Below the pieces are notes generated by a model. The model saw only the letters and a list, made by a program, of their open reading frames with translations. It did no database searches and had not been told where the DNA came from. 64,000 nt of DNA from Hydromonas sp. (GTDB lineage: Bacteria > Pseudomonadota > Gammaproteobacteria > Burkholderiales > Burkholderiaceae): contig JAFEII010000016.1 in the NCBI GenBank assembly GCA_017495165.1, positions 154,396 through 218,395 of the forward strand, given 5' to 3'. This document shows, piece by piece, positions 49,382 to 60,610 of this stretch. Both the position numbers and the translations under genes were made by a program. Position 1 is the stretch's first letter. Every line of letters begins with the position of its first letter.

Positions 49382-51484
49382 TTACTTGGCGCGTGCGCTC
49401 ATCACGGCTTCAACCACATTACGCGGTGCTTCTGAGTAATGTTTGAATTCCATTGAGTACGTTGCACGACCTTGAGTTGCTGAACGCAAGTCGGTCGAGT
49501 AGCCAAACATTTCTGACAATGGTACTTCGGCTTTAATTGCTTTACCGCCACCAATCATGTCGTCCATGCCTTGAACAATACCACGGCGTGAAGACAAATC
49601 GCCCATCACAGTACCGGTGTATTCTTCAGGGGTTTCGACTTCAACTTTCATCATCGGCTCAAGCAATACTGGTTTTGCTTTACGCATACCTTCTTTAAAT
49701 GCCATAGAACCGGCCATGCGGAAGGCGTTTTCGTTCGAGTCAACATCATGGTATGAACCAAAATGCAAGGTGACTTTTACGTCAACCACTGGGTAGCCTG
49801 CAATGACACCTGATTTCAAGGTTTCTTCCACGCCTTTTGCAACTGCTGGGATGAATTCACGCGGCACTGTACCGCCTTTGATTTCGTCCACAAACGAGAA
49901 GCCAACGCCTGGTTCTTGAGGTTCAAGTTTCAAGACCACGTGACCGTATTGACCGCGACCACCAGATTGTTTGACGAATTTGGCTTCGGCGTTTTCAACC
50001 ATGTCACGAATCGTTTCACGGTAGGCTACTTGTGGTTTACCCACGTTGGCTTCCACGTTAAATTCACGTTTCATGCGGTCAACAATGATTTCTAAGTGCA
50101 ACTCACCCATACCACCGATGAGCGTTTGACCTGATTCTTCATCCGTAGATACGCGGAATGATGGGTCTTCTTGTGCCAAACGGTTCAAAGCCAAGCCCAT
50201 TTTTTCTTGGTCGGCTTTGGTTTTTGGTTCAACTGCTTGAGAAATCACTGGCTCTGGGAATACCATGCGTTCCAAAATAATTGGTGCGTCAATTGCGCAC
50301 AACGTTTCGCCCGTGGTCACGTCTTTTAAGCCGATACATGCTGCAATATCGCCTGCCAAAACTTCTTCCACGGGTGCGCGTTCGTTCGCGTGCATTTGCA
50401 CGATACGACCCACGCGTTCTTTGCGGTCTTTGACTGAGTTCAAAACAGAGTCGCCTGATTTCAATACGCCTGAATACACACGCACGAACGTCAATTGGCC
50501 TACAAACGGATCGGTCATCAATTTAAATGCCAATGCGGCAAATTTTTCTTTGTCGTCCGCTTTGCGGGTGATTGGGTTGCCTGCTTCGTCTTCACCCGTA
50601 ATTGGTTTCACGTCAATCGGTGATGGCATGTAGTCCAAAACTGCGTCCAACATGGCTTGTACACCTTTGTTTTTAAACGCGGTGCCGCACATCATTGGTT
50701 GAATTTCGCATGACAATGTACGTAAGCGCAAGCCCATTTTGATGTCTTCTTCGGACAAATCGCCTTCTTCAAGGTATTTGTTCATCAACGCTTCTGTGGC
50801 TTCAGCGGCTGATTCAACCATTTGTTCGCGCCATTCTTTGGCTGAGTCAACCAAATCAGCAGGAATGTCTTGGTATTCAAATTTGGTGCCTTGAGATTTT
50901 TCATCCCAAATAATCGCCTTCATTTTGACCAAATCAACCACGCCTTGGAAGTTTTCTTCCGCGCCGATAGGAATTTGAATCGGTACTGGGTTGGCGCGTA
51001 AACGTAATTTCATGCCTTCGACAACTTTAAAGAAGTTGGCGCCGGTGCGATCCATTTTGTTTACAAAAGCCAAGCGTGGTACTGCGTATTTGTTGGCTTG
51101 ACGCCATACGGTTTCAGATTGCGGTTGAACGCCACCCACTGCACAGTAAACCATGCAAGCGCCGTCCAAAACGCGCATTGAGCGCTCTACTTCAATGGTG
51201 AAATCGACGTGACCTGGGGTGTCAATAATGTTGATGCGGTGTTCTGGGTAGTTTTTAGCCATACCGCTCCAGAATGTCGTGGTGGCAGCAGAGGTAATTG
51301 TGATACCACGCTCTTGCTCTTGTTCCATCCAGTCCATTGTGGCTGCACCATCGTGTACTTCACCGATTTTGTGGTTCACGCCCGTGTAAAACAATACGCG
51401 TTCTGTCGTGGTGGTTTTACCTGCGTCAATGTGCGCAGAAATACCAATATTACGATAACGCTCAATAGGGGTCTTACGAGCCAT
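49382..51484 (-). CDS. fusA: elongation factor G
   Basis: This 700-residue translocase GTPase has G1 [13 protein letters not shown] near residue 17, [22 protein letters not shown] and [10 protein letters not shown]. Domain IV ([15 protein letters not shown]) and the final [24 protein letters not shown] are intact. It sits between rpsG and tuf in the normal str order. Confidence 0.98.
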   Translation of the reverse strand: MARKTPIERYRNIGISAHIDAGKTTTTERVLFYTGVNHKIGEVHDGAATMDWMEQEQERGITITSAATTTFWSGMAKNYPEHRINIIDTPGHVDFTIEVERSMRVLDGACMVYCAVGGVQPQSETVWRQANKYAVPRLAFVNKMDRTGANFFKVVEGMKLRLRANPVPIQIPIGAEENFQGVVDLVKMKAIIWDEKSQGTKFEYQDIPADLVDSAKEWREQMVESAAEATEALMNKYLEEGDLSEEDIKMGLRLRTLSCEIQPMMCGTAFKNKGVQAMLDAVLDYMPSPIDVKPITGEDEAGNPITRKADDKEKFAALAFKLMTDPFVGQLTFVRVYSGVLKSGDSVLNSVKDRKERVGRIVQMHANERAPVEEVLAGDIAACIGLKDVTTGETLCAIDAPIILERMVFPEPVISQAVEPKTKADQEKMGLALNRLAQEDPSFRVSTDEESGQTLIGGMGELHLEIIVDRMKREFNVEANVGKPQVAYRETIRDMVENAEAKFVKQSGGRGQYGHVVLKLEPQEPGVGFSFVDEIKGGTVPREFIPAVAKGVEETLKSGVIAGYPVVDVKVTLHFGSYHDVDSNENAFRMAGSMAFKEGMRKAKPVLLEPMMKVEVETPEEYTGTVMGDLSSRRGIVQGMDDMIGGGKAIKAEVPLSEMFGYSTDLRSATQGRATYSMEFKHYSEAPRNVVEAVMSARAK

Positions 51485-51538
51485 AATTTAATCCTTTTCA
51501 AAAAAAGCAAGTTGCCACTTTTTTTGGTTTAATGTTAG

Positions 51539-51569
51539 AAATTTTCCGTGGTTTACCCACGGAAAATTT
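51539..51569. other. 13-bp hairpin between rpsG and fusA
   Basis: AAATTTTCCGTGG (51539-51551) pairs perfectly with CCACGGAAAATTT (51557-51569). It lies in the 166-base rpsG-fusA gap and has no T-run on the - strand; an attenuator or processing site is possible. Confidence 0.55.
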
Positions 51570-51650
51570 AAAGTATAAGCAGTCTTTTATGACGCTTACT
51601 AATCAGTTATTTTAATCAAAGCGTTGTGACGGTTTGATTAAAAACATAAA

Positions 51651-52121
51651 TTAGAAGCGGAAATGTGAGAACGCTTTGTTTGCTTCGGCCATACGATGAA
51701 CTTCATCACGCTTTTTCATCGCGCCGCCACGGCCTTCGGCCGCGTCCATCAATTCGCCTGCCAAACGCAAAGCCATGGTTTTTTCGCCACGCTTTTTAGC
51801 GGCTTCACGCAACCAACGCATAGACAAAGCCATGCGACGAGATGGGCGAACCTCAACAGGAACTTGATAGTTAGCGCCGCCAACACGGCGGCTTTTTACT
51901 TCGACCAAAGGCTTTACATTGCCAAGGGCGGTTGTAAATACTTCTAATGGGTCTTTGCCAGTTTTGGTGGCAATTTGCTCTAAGGCACCGTAGGCAATGC
52001 CTTCGGCTACAGCTTTTTTGCCAGATAACATAATAACGTTCATAAATTTGGCTAAATCAACGTTACCAAATTTTGGATCTGGCAAAATTTCACGCTTGGG
52101 AACTTCACGACGACGAGGCAT
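51651..52121 (-). CDS. rpsG: 30S ribosomal protein S7
   Basis: This 156-residue primary binder of the 16S 3' major domain has [43 protein letters not shown] and the final [17 protein letters not shown]. It may repress the str operon as in E. coli; not testable here. Confidence 0.98.
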   Translation of the reverse strand: MPRRREVPKREILPDPKFGNVDLAKFMNVIMLSGKKAVAEGIAYGALEQIATKTGKDPLEVFTTALGNVKPLVEVKSRRVGGANYQVPVEVRPSRRMALSMRWLREAAKKRGEKTMALRLAGELMDAAEGRGGAMKKRDEVHRMAEANKAFSHFRF

Positions 52122-52283
52122 CTCATCTTCCTTTCTTCAGTGGACAGTTTTGTATTGCGCAGTGCAATCTGTCACTTACTCGGTATCTATTTGAGTCAAT
52201 TAGATTACCGTGTTATTAAAAATAAAAACTTGCTTTATTTGCTTTGCTGCTAAATCGCTTAATGACAATTTAAAAAATGAAAA

Positions 52284-52661
52284 TTAAGCTGCTTTAGGGC
52301 GTTTTGCACCGTATTTAGAACGAGATTGTTTACGGTTTTTAACACCTTGCAAATCGAGAGAGCCGCGAACGATATGGTAACGCACACCCGGCAAATCTTT
52401 TACACGACCGCCGCGAATTAAAACCACGCTGTGTTCTTGTAAGTTATGACCTTCACCGCCGATGTATGAAATCACTTCAAAGCCGTTGGTTAAACGAACT
52501 TTGGCAACTTTACGCATCGCAGAGTTTGGTTTTTTTGGGGTGGTGGTGTAAACGCGTGTGCATACGCCGCGTTTTTGTGGGCAGTTGTCAAGCGCAGGGC
52601 TTTTACTTGCTTCACGCAATACTGTGCGTGGTTTACGCACTAATTGATTGATAGTTGGCAT
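52284..52661 (-). CDS. rpsL: 30S ribosomal protein S12
   Basis: This 125-residue decoding-centre protein has [22 protein letters not shown] and [17 protein letters not shown]. The two lysines whose change gives streptomycin resistance are the wild type. The ATG at 52661 gives [12 protein letters not shown]; a longer frame to 52673 adds four residues without a ribosome site. It is first in the str operon. Confidence 0.98.
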   Translation of the reverse strand: MPTINQLVRKPRTVLREASKSPALDNCPQKRGVCTRVYTTTPKKPNSAMRKVAKVRLTNGFEVISYIGGEGHNLQEHSVVLIRGGRVKDLPGVRYHIVRGSLDLQGVKNRKQSRSKYGAKRPKAA

Positions 52662-52822
52662 TGTTAAATCCAATAATGATTTACTTAATTTATTTAATCA
52701 CGGCTGTTCTGAGAGCGGCACTTTTCACCGAGACGTTGGTTTGTCTAAGTTACTGATTAAACACGATTTCTTTGGAGATTGGCTTCGCTTTTGGGGTGAA
52801 GACGCATTCCAACGAACTTTAA

Positions 52823-52851
52823 ATCATACGCGATGTTGCATCGTCGGTCAA
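52823..52851 (-). promoter_or_regulatory. promoter of the str operon
   Basis: Read on the - strand: TTGACC (52851-52846), 17 bases, TATGAT (52828-52823), about 160 bases upstream of rpsL. Position and match are good. Confidence 0.7.
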
Positions 52852-52900
52852 TGATGGCGCGGATAAGTGGTTGTATTTGTGGCTTTTTTGAAAAAAGCGC

Positions 52901-53809
52901 TTAATTTTTTGGGTTGGTGCCTGCTTTATCTGCGTTGTTTGGCGTGGTGAGGTGAAAATTATTGTAGTTCACGGTGGTTTTGCCTGATGCGTCTACGGAT
53001 AAAACGTCGACAAACTGGTGGTCGTATTTGATTTGCTGTAAGTCGTAGGTGTGGCGCGAATGGACTTCTTGGGCGATGGATTCGTCGTTGCCTGTGATGA
53101 TGAGTACAAAGCCCAGATCCATATTGGCAAAGTCGTCTTGGCTTAAACCAAACAGCGGGCTCGATGCGTCAATGGTGTGAAAAATTGCCCAAGTCAAAAT
53201 AAGCATGGGTTGGTTGTTGCGGGTGAGTTGTAGTTCGACAAAGCGTCTGAATGATTGGCCTTCGGCGGAGGTTTCTGTGTACATCATCCATAATCGCGCG
53301 GTTGCGTCGCTGATGTTGTTGAGGCGCTCGTTGGCAACTCTGAGCATGAGCGTTGGTTGGTTGTTGTGTTGGCTGATGAGAATGGCGTTGCTGGCCAAAA
53401 TCCGCACGCGTGGCTGGGCAAAGCGCGCAAAAATCAAGCCAGTTAATACGGCGCTAAACAATAGTCCAATAAACGTTTCGGTGCTGGCAACCAAGTGGGC
53501 GTAGTCTGTGGCGGGGTGCATATCGCCGTAACCAACGGTGGCGAGGGTTTCGATTGAAAAATAAATCACATACCAGCTTTTGCCGGCGGGGATGTTGGCG
53601 ATTGAGTTGGGTTGGAGGGCAAACAATGCGGCAAAAATGGCATTTAGGCTTAAAAACACCAGCAGTGCGCAGCCAATAAATGTGCGCCAGTTTGAGGTCA
53701 TGCTGGCGTGGTAGAAGTCGGCAAATAAATTTTTGCGTGCGCCGATGGCGGTGATTTTGCGGCCACTGATATTGATGCTGCGTTGATTTTTATTGGGTTT
53801 GGTGTTCAT
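52901..53809 (-). CDS. KirBac-type inward-rectifier potassium channel
   Basis: This 302-residue protein has two membrane helices (about 42-64 and 108-130) flanking the selectivity filter TVGYGD (91-96). A long C-terminal immunoglobulin-like cytoplasmic domain follows (RVRILASNAILISQHNNQPTLMLRVAN in outline). This is the KirBac arrangement, not a voltage-gated channel. It lies upstream of rpsL on the same strand and ends 50 bases from the str promoter. Confidence 0.9.
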   Translation of the reverse strand: MNTKPNKNQRSINISGRKITAIGARKNLFADFYHASMTSNWRTFIGCALLVFLSLNAIFAALFALQPNSIANIPAGKSWYVIYFSIETLATVGYGDMHPATDYAHLVASTETFIGLLFSAVLTGLIFARFAQPRVRILASNAILISQHNNQPTLMLRVANERLNNISDATARLWMMYTETSAEGQSFRRFVELQLTRNNQPMLILTWAIFHTIDASSPLFGLSQDDFANMDLGFVLIITGNDESIAQEVHSRHTYDLQQIKYDHQFVDVLSVDASGKTTVNYNNFHLTTPNNADKAGTNPKN

Positions 53810-53915
53810 TTTTTGGCTATTAAGTAGAAGAGGTTGTATTTTACGCGAGGTTTGCTTTTTTGGGGAGGGTTGAGATTTTTACGGGCAGTGCGGCTTTATT
53901 GCTTGGTTGGGGTGA

Positions 53916-53921
53916 TATAAT
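53916..53921 (+). promoter_or_regulatory. -10 element before manC
   Basis: TATAAT lies 68 bases before manC in the gap that divides it from the divergent channel gene. A good -35 is not seen (TTTATT at 53895 with a 15-base spacer is the nearest). Confidence 0.35.
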
Positions 53922-53989
53922 AAGGGCAATTTTTTGGCGGCTTGGCTTTGCTGGGCTGATTTTTATTCTTTTTTGGGTGCTTAGTGCGT

Positions 53990-55408
53990 ATGTTGATTCC
54001 AATTATTTTATCAGGTGGTGCGGGCACTCGGCTGTGGCCGAGTTCGCGTCAGGCGCATCCAAAGCCGTTTATGCGGTTGGGTGGTCGCACGTTGTTGCAG
54101 CAGGCGATTGAGCGCGGGCAGGCTTGTGGGGCGAGTGAGGCGCTGATTGTGACCAATCAAGATTATGTGCACCTCACCAAAAGTATGGTGCAGTCTGATA
54201 TGGCGGCGCCGCCTGATTTGACGTACTTGCTTGAGCCAACAGGGCGTAATACCGCGCCTGCCATCGCGCTGGCGGCTTTGGCTTGCGCGCAAACTTATGG
54301 TGATGATGCGGTGATGTTGGTGTTGCCTGCCGATCATTTGATTCCCGATACCGAGTCGTTTGTGGCCAATGTGTTGGAGGCGCGGCGCCAAGCGCAGCAA
54401 GGGTTGCTTGTAACCTTTGGGGTTGCGCCTACTGCGCCTGAAACCGGGTTTGGTTATATCGAAGTGGAACGGGTGGGGCGCGACACCCAAAAAGCATTGA
54501 CGTTTGTCGAAAAACCTGATGCGGCAACCGCGCAAGAATATTTGGCGACGGGGCGCTATTATTGGAACAGCGGTATGTTTTGTTTTACTGCTCAAGCGAT
54601 TTTGGCGGCGTTTGCGTTGCATGCGCCCGAAGTGTTGGCGGCGGCTGAGCAGACATTTGCGCAGCGCCAAACCAATGCAAATGAGACCAAGTTTGACGAG
54701 GCGAGCTTTGTGCGCCAGCCTGATATTTCGATTGATTACGCGGTGATGGAGCGGGCGGACAATGTGGTGCTGGTGCCGGCTAAGTTTGGTTGGAGTGATG
54801 TGGGTACGTGGCCTGCGGTGTCAAATGCACACACGGCGGACAGCAATGGCAACACGTTTTTGGGCGGTGTGGTTTCGGTGGATACGGTTGGCACGCATGT
54901 GCAGGTTGAGTCGCACACGCACAAAATTGTCGCCACGGTTGGCTTGAGTGATTTGGTGATTGTGGATACGCCTGATGCACTTTTGGTGGCGCATAAGGGC
55001 GTGGCGCAAAAGGTCAACCATATCGTTGAGTTTTTAAAAAGCCATCAACACGAGACCACGCATTTGCCCGCCACGGTGCATCGGCCTTGGGGGACGTATG
55101 CGTCGCTCAAAGAAGAGGCAGGTTATAAAGTGAAGCGGATTACGGTGATGCCAGGGCAGTCGTTGAGTTTGCAATACCATCATCAGCGCGCCGAGCATTG
55201 GGTGGTGGTGCAAGGGGTTGCCAATGTGCAAATTGGCGAACTTGAGCAGGTCACTGGCGCGGGCGAGTACCGTTACATTCCGCTGGGTGAAACCCACCGT
55301 TTGACCAATATTGGCACGGATGAATTGGTGATGATTGAGGTGCAATGCGGCACGTATTTGGGCGAAGACGATATTGTGCGGCTGGCTGATACGTACGGGC
55401 GGGTGTGA
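53990..55408 (+). CDS. manC: mannose-1-phosphate guanylyltransferase / mannose-6-phosphate isomerase
   Basis: This 472-residue bifunctional enzyme has an N-terminal GDP-mannose pyrophosphorylase (LSGGAGTRLWPSSR, FVEKPD) and a C-terminal cupin isomerase (LQYHHQRAEHWVVVQG with metal ligands). It supplies GDP-mannose for the D-rhamnose branch. The ATG at 53990 gives MLIPIILSGG; the GTG at 53984 adds two residues. Its end lies in a short direct repeat. Confidence 0.94.
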   Translation: MLIPIILSGGAGTRLWPSSRQAHPKPFMRLGGRTLLQQAIERGQACGASEALIVTNQDYVHLTKSMVQSDMAAPPDLTYLLEPTGRNTAPAIALAALACAQTYGDDAVMLVLPADHLIPDTESFVANVLEARRQAQQGLLVTFGVAPTAPETGFGYIEVERVGRDTQKALTFVEKPDAATAQEYLATGRYYWNSGMFCFTAQAILAAFALHAPEVLAAAEQTFAQRQTNANETKFDEASFVRQPDISIDYAVMERADNVVLVPAKFGWSDVGTWPAVSNAHTADSNGNTFLGGVVSVDTVGTHVQVESHTHKIVATVGLSDLVIVDTPDALLVAHKGVAQKVNHIVEFLKSHQHETTHLPATVHRPWGTYASLKEEAGYKVKRITVMPGQSLSLQYHHQRAEHWVVVQGVANVQIGELEQVTGAGEYRYIPLGETHRLTNIGTDELVMIEVQCGTYLGEDDIVRLADTYGRV

Positions 55409-55478
55409 GATGACACAATGACTTGAGCGATGCTGACTTGCGCTGGGCTAACGTCGGGTCGGGTGTGAGATGACACAA
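55391..55478 (+). repeat. direct repeat at the manC-manB junction
   Basis: CGGGTGTGAGATGACACAA occurs at 55400-55418 and again at 55460-55478, and the similarity continues imperfectly for about 9 bases upstream. The first copy carries the manC stop, the second the manB start. It looks like a local duplication of the gene junction. Confidence 0.7.
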
Positions 55479-56978
55479 AATAAAATGACACAAATTAAAA
55501 TTTCTGAGTTGATGGCAAAAAGCGGCGTGGCGTTTGGTACAAGCGGCGCGCGTGGCTTGGTGTCTGATATGACAGACGCGGTTTGTTTTGCGTATGCACA
55601 GGCGTTTTTGCAATATTTAAACGCAACGAATCAATGGGCTGCGGGTGGCGCGGTGGTGATTGGTGGCGATTTGCGTTCCAGTACGCCGCGCATGATGCGT
55701 GCGTGTGCGGCGGCGTGTGTTCAAATGGGCGCGCGGGTGGTTTATGCGGGTTTGACGGCCTCGCCTGCGGTGGCGCTGTATGGTTTTACGCATGGCATGC
55801 CGTCGATGATGGTGACCGGCAGCCACATTCCTGATGACCGCAATGGGGTTAAATTTAACACGCCCACGGGTGAGATTTTAAAGAGCGATGAATTGGGCAT
55901 GGCTGCGCAAACCGTGGGTTTGTCGGATGACTGGTTTGATGACGCGGGCCAATTGCGCCTTGAGTATGACTTGCCTGCGGTCAATGCGGCGGTGGCGCAA
56001 GAATACGTGGCGCGTTATACCACGGCGTTTGGCGCCGATTTGCTCAAAGGCGTGCGGGTTGGGGTGTATCAGCACTCATCGGTTGGGCGCGATTTAATGC
56101 TGACAATTTTGGCGGCATTGGGCGCGGATGCGCTGCCGTTGGGGCGCGCAGAAACGTTTATGCCTGTGGATACCGAAGCGATTCGGGATGAGGATGTTGT
56201 TCTGGCGCAACAATGGGCGGCGGATGGCCGTTTTGACGCGCTGGTTTCAACCGATGGTGACGCGGATAGGCCGCTGGTGTCGGATGAACGCGGTCAATGG
56301 CTGCGCGGCGATGTGTTGGGCGTGTTGTGTGCGCGGTTCTTGGGTTGCGCTGATTTGGCCACGCCCGTGAGCAGCAACACGGTGGTGGAAAAATCGCACT
56401 GGTTTGATTCGGTGACGCGCACCAAAATCGGCTCGCCGTATGTGATTGGCGCGATGAATGATTTATTGGCGCAGGGCAAAACTGCGGTGGCGGGTTATGA
56501 GGCCAATGGCGGTTTTTTATTGGCCAGTTCGGTGGATTGTGCGGGGCAAACCTTGGCTGCATTGCCCACGCGTGATGCGTTGATTGTGATGATTGCTGTG
56601 TTGGCGCTGAGCCGCGCTCAAGCGTTGCCGGTGTCTGAGTTGGCGGCGGCGTTGCCTGCGCGCTTTACGGTGTCTGACCGCATCAAAGCGTTTCCGACTG
56701 AGCTTGGTTTGCGTAAAATTGCGGCGCTGTCCCCAAAGGCTGGCGCGGATTGTTCTGGTTTGACCCAGATGTTTGGCGGTATTGCGGGCGCGGTTGCGCA
56801 TGTGAGTGAGGTGGATGGTTTGCGCATGACGTTTGAAAATGACGAGGTCATTCACCTGCGCCCATCTGGCAATGCGCCAGAGTTGCGCTGTTATACGGAA
56901 GCGGCCACCGTGGCGCGCGCGCAGGAAATTAACGCGGCGACCATGCGTCTTTTGGCGGGTTGGCGCCATGTGGATTGA
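55470..56978 (+). CDS. manB: phosphomannomutase/phosphoglucomutase
   Basis: This 502-residue alpha-phosphohexomutase converts mannose-6-P to mannose-1-P. Active-site serine is in VTGSHIPDDRNGVKF, the metal loop is TDGDADRPL, and the sugar-specificity loop is in YEANGGFLL; RPSGNAPELR binds phosphate. Starts at 55470 or 55485 are possible, both beginning ATGACACAA. The symbol is by context with manC. Confidence 0.9.
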   Translation: MTQNKMTQIKISELMAKSGVAFGTSGARGLVSDMTDAVCFAYAQAFLQYLNATNQWAAGGAVVIGGDLRSSTPRMMRACAAACVQMGARVVYAGLTASPAVALYGFTHGMPSMMVTGSHIPDDRNGVKFNTPTGEILKSDELGMAAQTVGLSDDWFDDAGQLRLEYDLPAVNAAVAQEYVARYTTAFGADLLKGVRVGVYQHSSVGRDLMLTILAALGADALPLGRAETFMPVDTEAIRDEDVVLAQQWAADGRFDALVSTDGDADRPLVSDERGQWLRGDVLGVLCARFLGCADLATPVSSNTVVEKSHWFDSVTRTKIGSPYVIGAMNDLLAQGKTAVAGYEANGGFLLASSVDCAGQTLAALPTRDALIVMIAVLALSRAQALPVSELAAALPARFTVSDRIKAFPTELGLRKIAALSPKAGADCSGLTQMFGGIAGAVAHVSEVDGLRMTFENDEVIHLRPSGNAPELRCYTEAATVARAQEINAATMRLLAGWRHVD

Positions 56979-57050
56979 TGGTTTCATGATTTGAAAAATT
57001 TTTAGCAAAAAACCAGCCAGTTTTGGGGCGAATCGCCCTTTATTATTTAA

Positions 57051-58094
<1,044 letters not shown>

Positions 58095-58400
58095 TGTGAC
58101 CTTGATGGCGCTGGTTGATATGCAACTGGCGCTGATTTTGTAACTTTGAAAGTGGATGCGTTATAAATACGGCAATGAAACAATGACATGTAGGGCGGGC
58201 ATTTATGCCCGCCGGCGCAAACAAATCAAGCCTTGTCAGCATGGTGGGCATAAATGCCCGCCCTACAAATTGCCATAATATTGTTGCCCAAATGCGGCGC
58301 ATTTGAGCACGGGATGTAACAATTAATTAAATTCACGACTTGGCCGCATGTTGTGCGCCGACTGGATTCCCGTCCTGATTATTAACCATAAAAGTACACC
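58095..58400 (+). other. 306-base gap between gmd and rmd
   Basis: It holds the inverted repeat pair 58190-58266 and a small hairpin CAAATGC/GCATTTG near 58295. No gene, clear promoter or ribosome site is seen. The repeat sits inside what should be one pathway operon. Confidence 0.6.
58190..58266. repeat. REP-like inverted pair, family A variant
   Basis: The units GTAGGGCGGGCATTTATGCC... (58190-58213) and its inverse ending GCCCGCCCTAC (58243-58266) resemble family A with GGGCGGGCATTTATGCCCGCC as core. They are separated by 29 bases. Confidence 0.75.
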
Positions 58401-59297
58401 ATGACACAAATCGTTTTATTAACAGGCAGTCGCGGCTTTACTGGGCTATACGTGCGCGCAGCGCTCGAGCAACAAGGCTTTACCGTTATGGGTTTGGTGC
58501 AAAGCGATGCGCAGGCCAATGAGGTTGCCGCCAATTTGTCTGATGCCGCGTCGGTGCACGCAGCGGTGGCGCAGGTGATGCCGCATTACGTGGTGCATTT
58601 GGCGGCGGTGGCGTATGTGACGCACGCCAATGCGGAGGATTTTTACCGCGTCAATGTGCTGGGTACGTTGAATTTACTCGATGCGTTGGTGGCGGCACAG
58701 GCGCCCGTGGTTAACGTGTTGTTGGCGAGCAGCGCGAATGTGTATGGCAACCCAACCGTCGCGCAAGTGGCCGAAGACGTGCCGCCTGCGCCTGTGAATC
58801 ATTACGCAATGAGTAAATTGGGCATGGAACACATGGCGCGCACATACGCAGACCGTTTGCCGATTGTGATTACGCGTCCCTTTAACTACACGGGCGTTGG
58901 CCAAGATGGCGGATTTTTGATTCCCAAAATTGTGGCGCATTTTAAGCAACGCGCGCCTGTCATTAGTTTGGGTAATTTGGATGTGATGCGCGAATTTAAC
59001 GATGTGCGCATGGTGGCGCAGGCGTATTGCGGGCTGATGCGGCATGCGCCTGCGGGGGCGTTGGTGAATTTGTGTTCGGGGCGCGGTTATTTGTTGAGCG
59101 ACGTGTTGGCGCTGTGCGCGCAATTGACGGGGCATGAGCTGACGGTTGAAGTCAATCCAGCGCTGGTGCGTGCCAATGAGCTCAAGGTATTGATTGGCGA
59201 TGCGGGCGCGTTGAATCGCATGTTGCCTGATTTACCGCCGTACTCGTTAAAAGAAACGTTGCAGTGGATGTTGGGTGAAGGTAAACTTGCGCCCTAA
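58401..59297 (+). CDS. rmd: GDP-6-deoxy-D-lyxo-4-hexulose reductase (GDP-D-rhamnose forming), probable
   Basis: This 298-residue NAD(P)-dependent enzyme starts LLTGSRGFTGLYV and has the catalytic NHYAMSKLGMEH. FNYTGVGQDGGFLIPKIVAHF is typical of RMD. With gmd upstream it would make GDP-D-rhamnose; a fucose synthase is less likely from the sequence but cannot be excluded. Confidence 0.82.
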   Translation: MTQIVLLTGSRGFTGLYVRAALEQQGFTVMGLVQSDAQANEVAANLSDAASVHAAVAQVMPHYVVHLAAVAYVTHANAEDFYRVNVLGTLNLLDALVAAQAPVVNVLLASSANVYGNPTVAQVAEDVPPAPVNHYAMSKLGMEHMARTYADRLPIVITRPFNYTGVGQDGGFLIPKIVAHFKQRAPVISLGNLDVMREFNDVRMVAQAYCGLMRHAPAGALVNLCSGRGYLLSDVLALCAQLTGHELTVEVNPALVRANELKVLIGDAGALNRMLPDLPPYSLKETLQWMLGEGKLAP

Positions 59298-59542
59298 AAA
59301 TATAAATGCCGTCTTCCCCGTTTTTGTTCATAACAACGTGATGGGCGGCCAAAAGCAGTGCTTTTGCCCTACGTGGGAATGACAGCGATTGCTGTTTACG
59401 TTGCGGTTAAACAAGCCGTTGACATGTGTTTGGATTTTTATAGTGTTGCTTGGTAAGCATCGATTAAACAGTTATTACGTATTTGTTAAGTATTTCAGAT
59501 GGTAAATAACACAATGAACGCGCAAGGCGCAAAGGAGTTGAT

Positions 59543-60610
59543 ATGACGATTTTAGTCACAGGTGGGGCAGGTTTTATTGGCGGTAATTTTGTGTTGGATT
59601 GGTGTGTGGATTCAACCGAAACCGTGGTGAATTTGGACAAATTAACTTACGCGGGCAATTTAGACACATTGAGCGGTTTACAAAACAACCCGCAACATGT
59701 GTTTGTCAAAGGTGATATTGGTGACAAAGCATTGCTCGCAAAATTATTGGCGCAATACCAGCCACGTGCTGTGGTGAATTTTGCGGCGGAGTCACACGTT
59801 GACCGCTCGATTCACGGGCCGGGAGATTTTATTGAAACCAATATTGTGGGCACATTTAATCTGCTTGAAGCCGTGCGTGCGTATTGGACGGATTTAGAGG
59901 CGACCAAAAAAGCCGAGTTCCGCTTTTTGCACGTATCGACCGATGAGGTGTATGGCACATTGAGCGGCACGGATGAGCCGTTTGCTGAGACCAATCGTTA
60001 CGAGCCAAACAGCCCGTATTCTGCGAGTAAAGCGGCTTCTGACCATTTGGTGCGTGCGTGGCATCACACGTATGGCTTGCCTGTGGTGACGACCAATTGC
60101 AGTAACAACTACGGCCCGTATCACTTCCCCGAAAAGCTGATTCCGCTGGTGATTTTAAACGCGCTGGCGGGCAAGCCGTTGCCGATTTATGGCGATGGCC
60201 AACAAATTCGCGATTGGCTGTATGTCAAAGACCATTGCAGCGCGATTCGCCGCGTATTGGCGCAAGGGCGTTTGGGCGAAACCTACAACGTGGGCGGCTG
60301 GAACGAAATGGCCAATTTGGACGTGGTACATGCGATTTGTGCGCTGCTTGATGAACTCAAACCGCGCGCGGATGGCGCAAAGTATGTGGAACAAATCACC
60401 TATGTGACCGACCGCCCTGGCCATGACCGCCGCTATGCGATTGATGCGCGTAAATTAGAGCAAGAATTGGGCTGGAAACCTGCCGAAACGTTTGAGTCAG
60501 GGATTCGCAAAACCGTGCAGTGGTATTTAGACAGCCATGATTGGATTGCCAATGTGACCTCGGGCAGCTACCGTGAATGGACGGACAAACAATATGGCGG
60601 TCAAGCATGA
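59543..60610 (+). CDS. rmlB: dTDP-glucose 4,6-dehydratase
   Basis: This 355-residue enzyme has [40 protein letters not shown] and [18 protein letters not shown], all diagnostic of RmlB. It makes dTDP-4-keto-6-deoxyglucose. An AAAGGAG site precedes the ATG. Its stop overlaps rmlD by four bases (ATGA). Confidence 0.97.
   Translation: MTILVTGGAGFIGGNFVLDWCVDSTETVVNLDKLTYAGNLDTLSGLQNNPQHVFVKGDIGDKALLAKLLAQYQPRAVVNFAAESHVDRSIHGPGDFIETNIVGTFNLLEAVRAYWTDLEATKKAEFRFLHVSTDEVYGTLSGTDEPFAETNRYEPNSPYSASKAASDHLVRAWHHTYGLPVVTTNCSNNYGPYHFPEKLIPLVILNALAGKPLPIYGDGQQIRDWLYVKDHCSAIRRVLAQGRLGETYNVGGWNEMANLDVVHAICALLDELKPRADGAKYVEQITYVTDRPGHDRRYAIDARKLEQELGWKPAETFESGIRKTVQWYLDSHDWIANVTSGSYREWTDKQYGGQA

Noticed and set aside
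53860..54111. 83-codon frame before manC
   Set aside because: Overlaps the manC start in another frame and covers the -10 element.
59298..59542. Hairpin CAAAAGC/GCTTTTG and CTACGTGGGAATGACAG in the rmd-rmlB gap as a terminator or mobile repeat
   Set aside because: Stem is short with no T-run and only one copy is visible, so it is not called.
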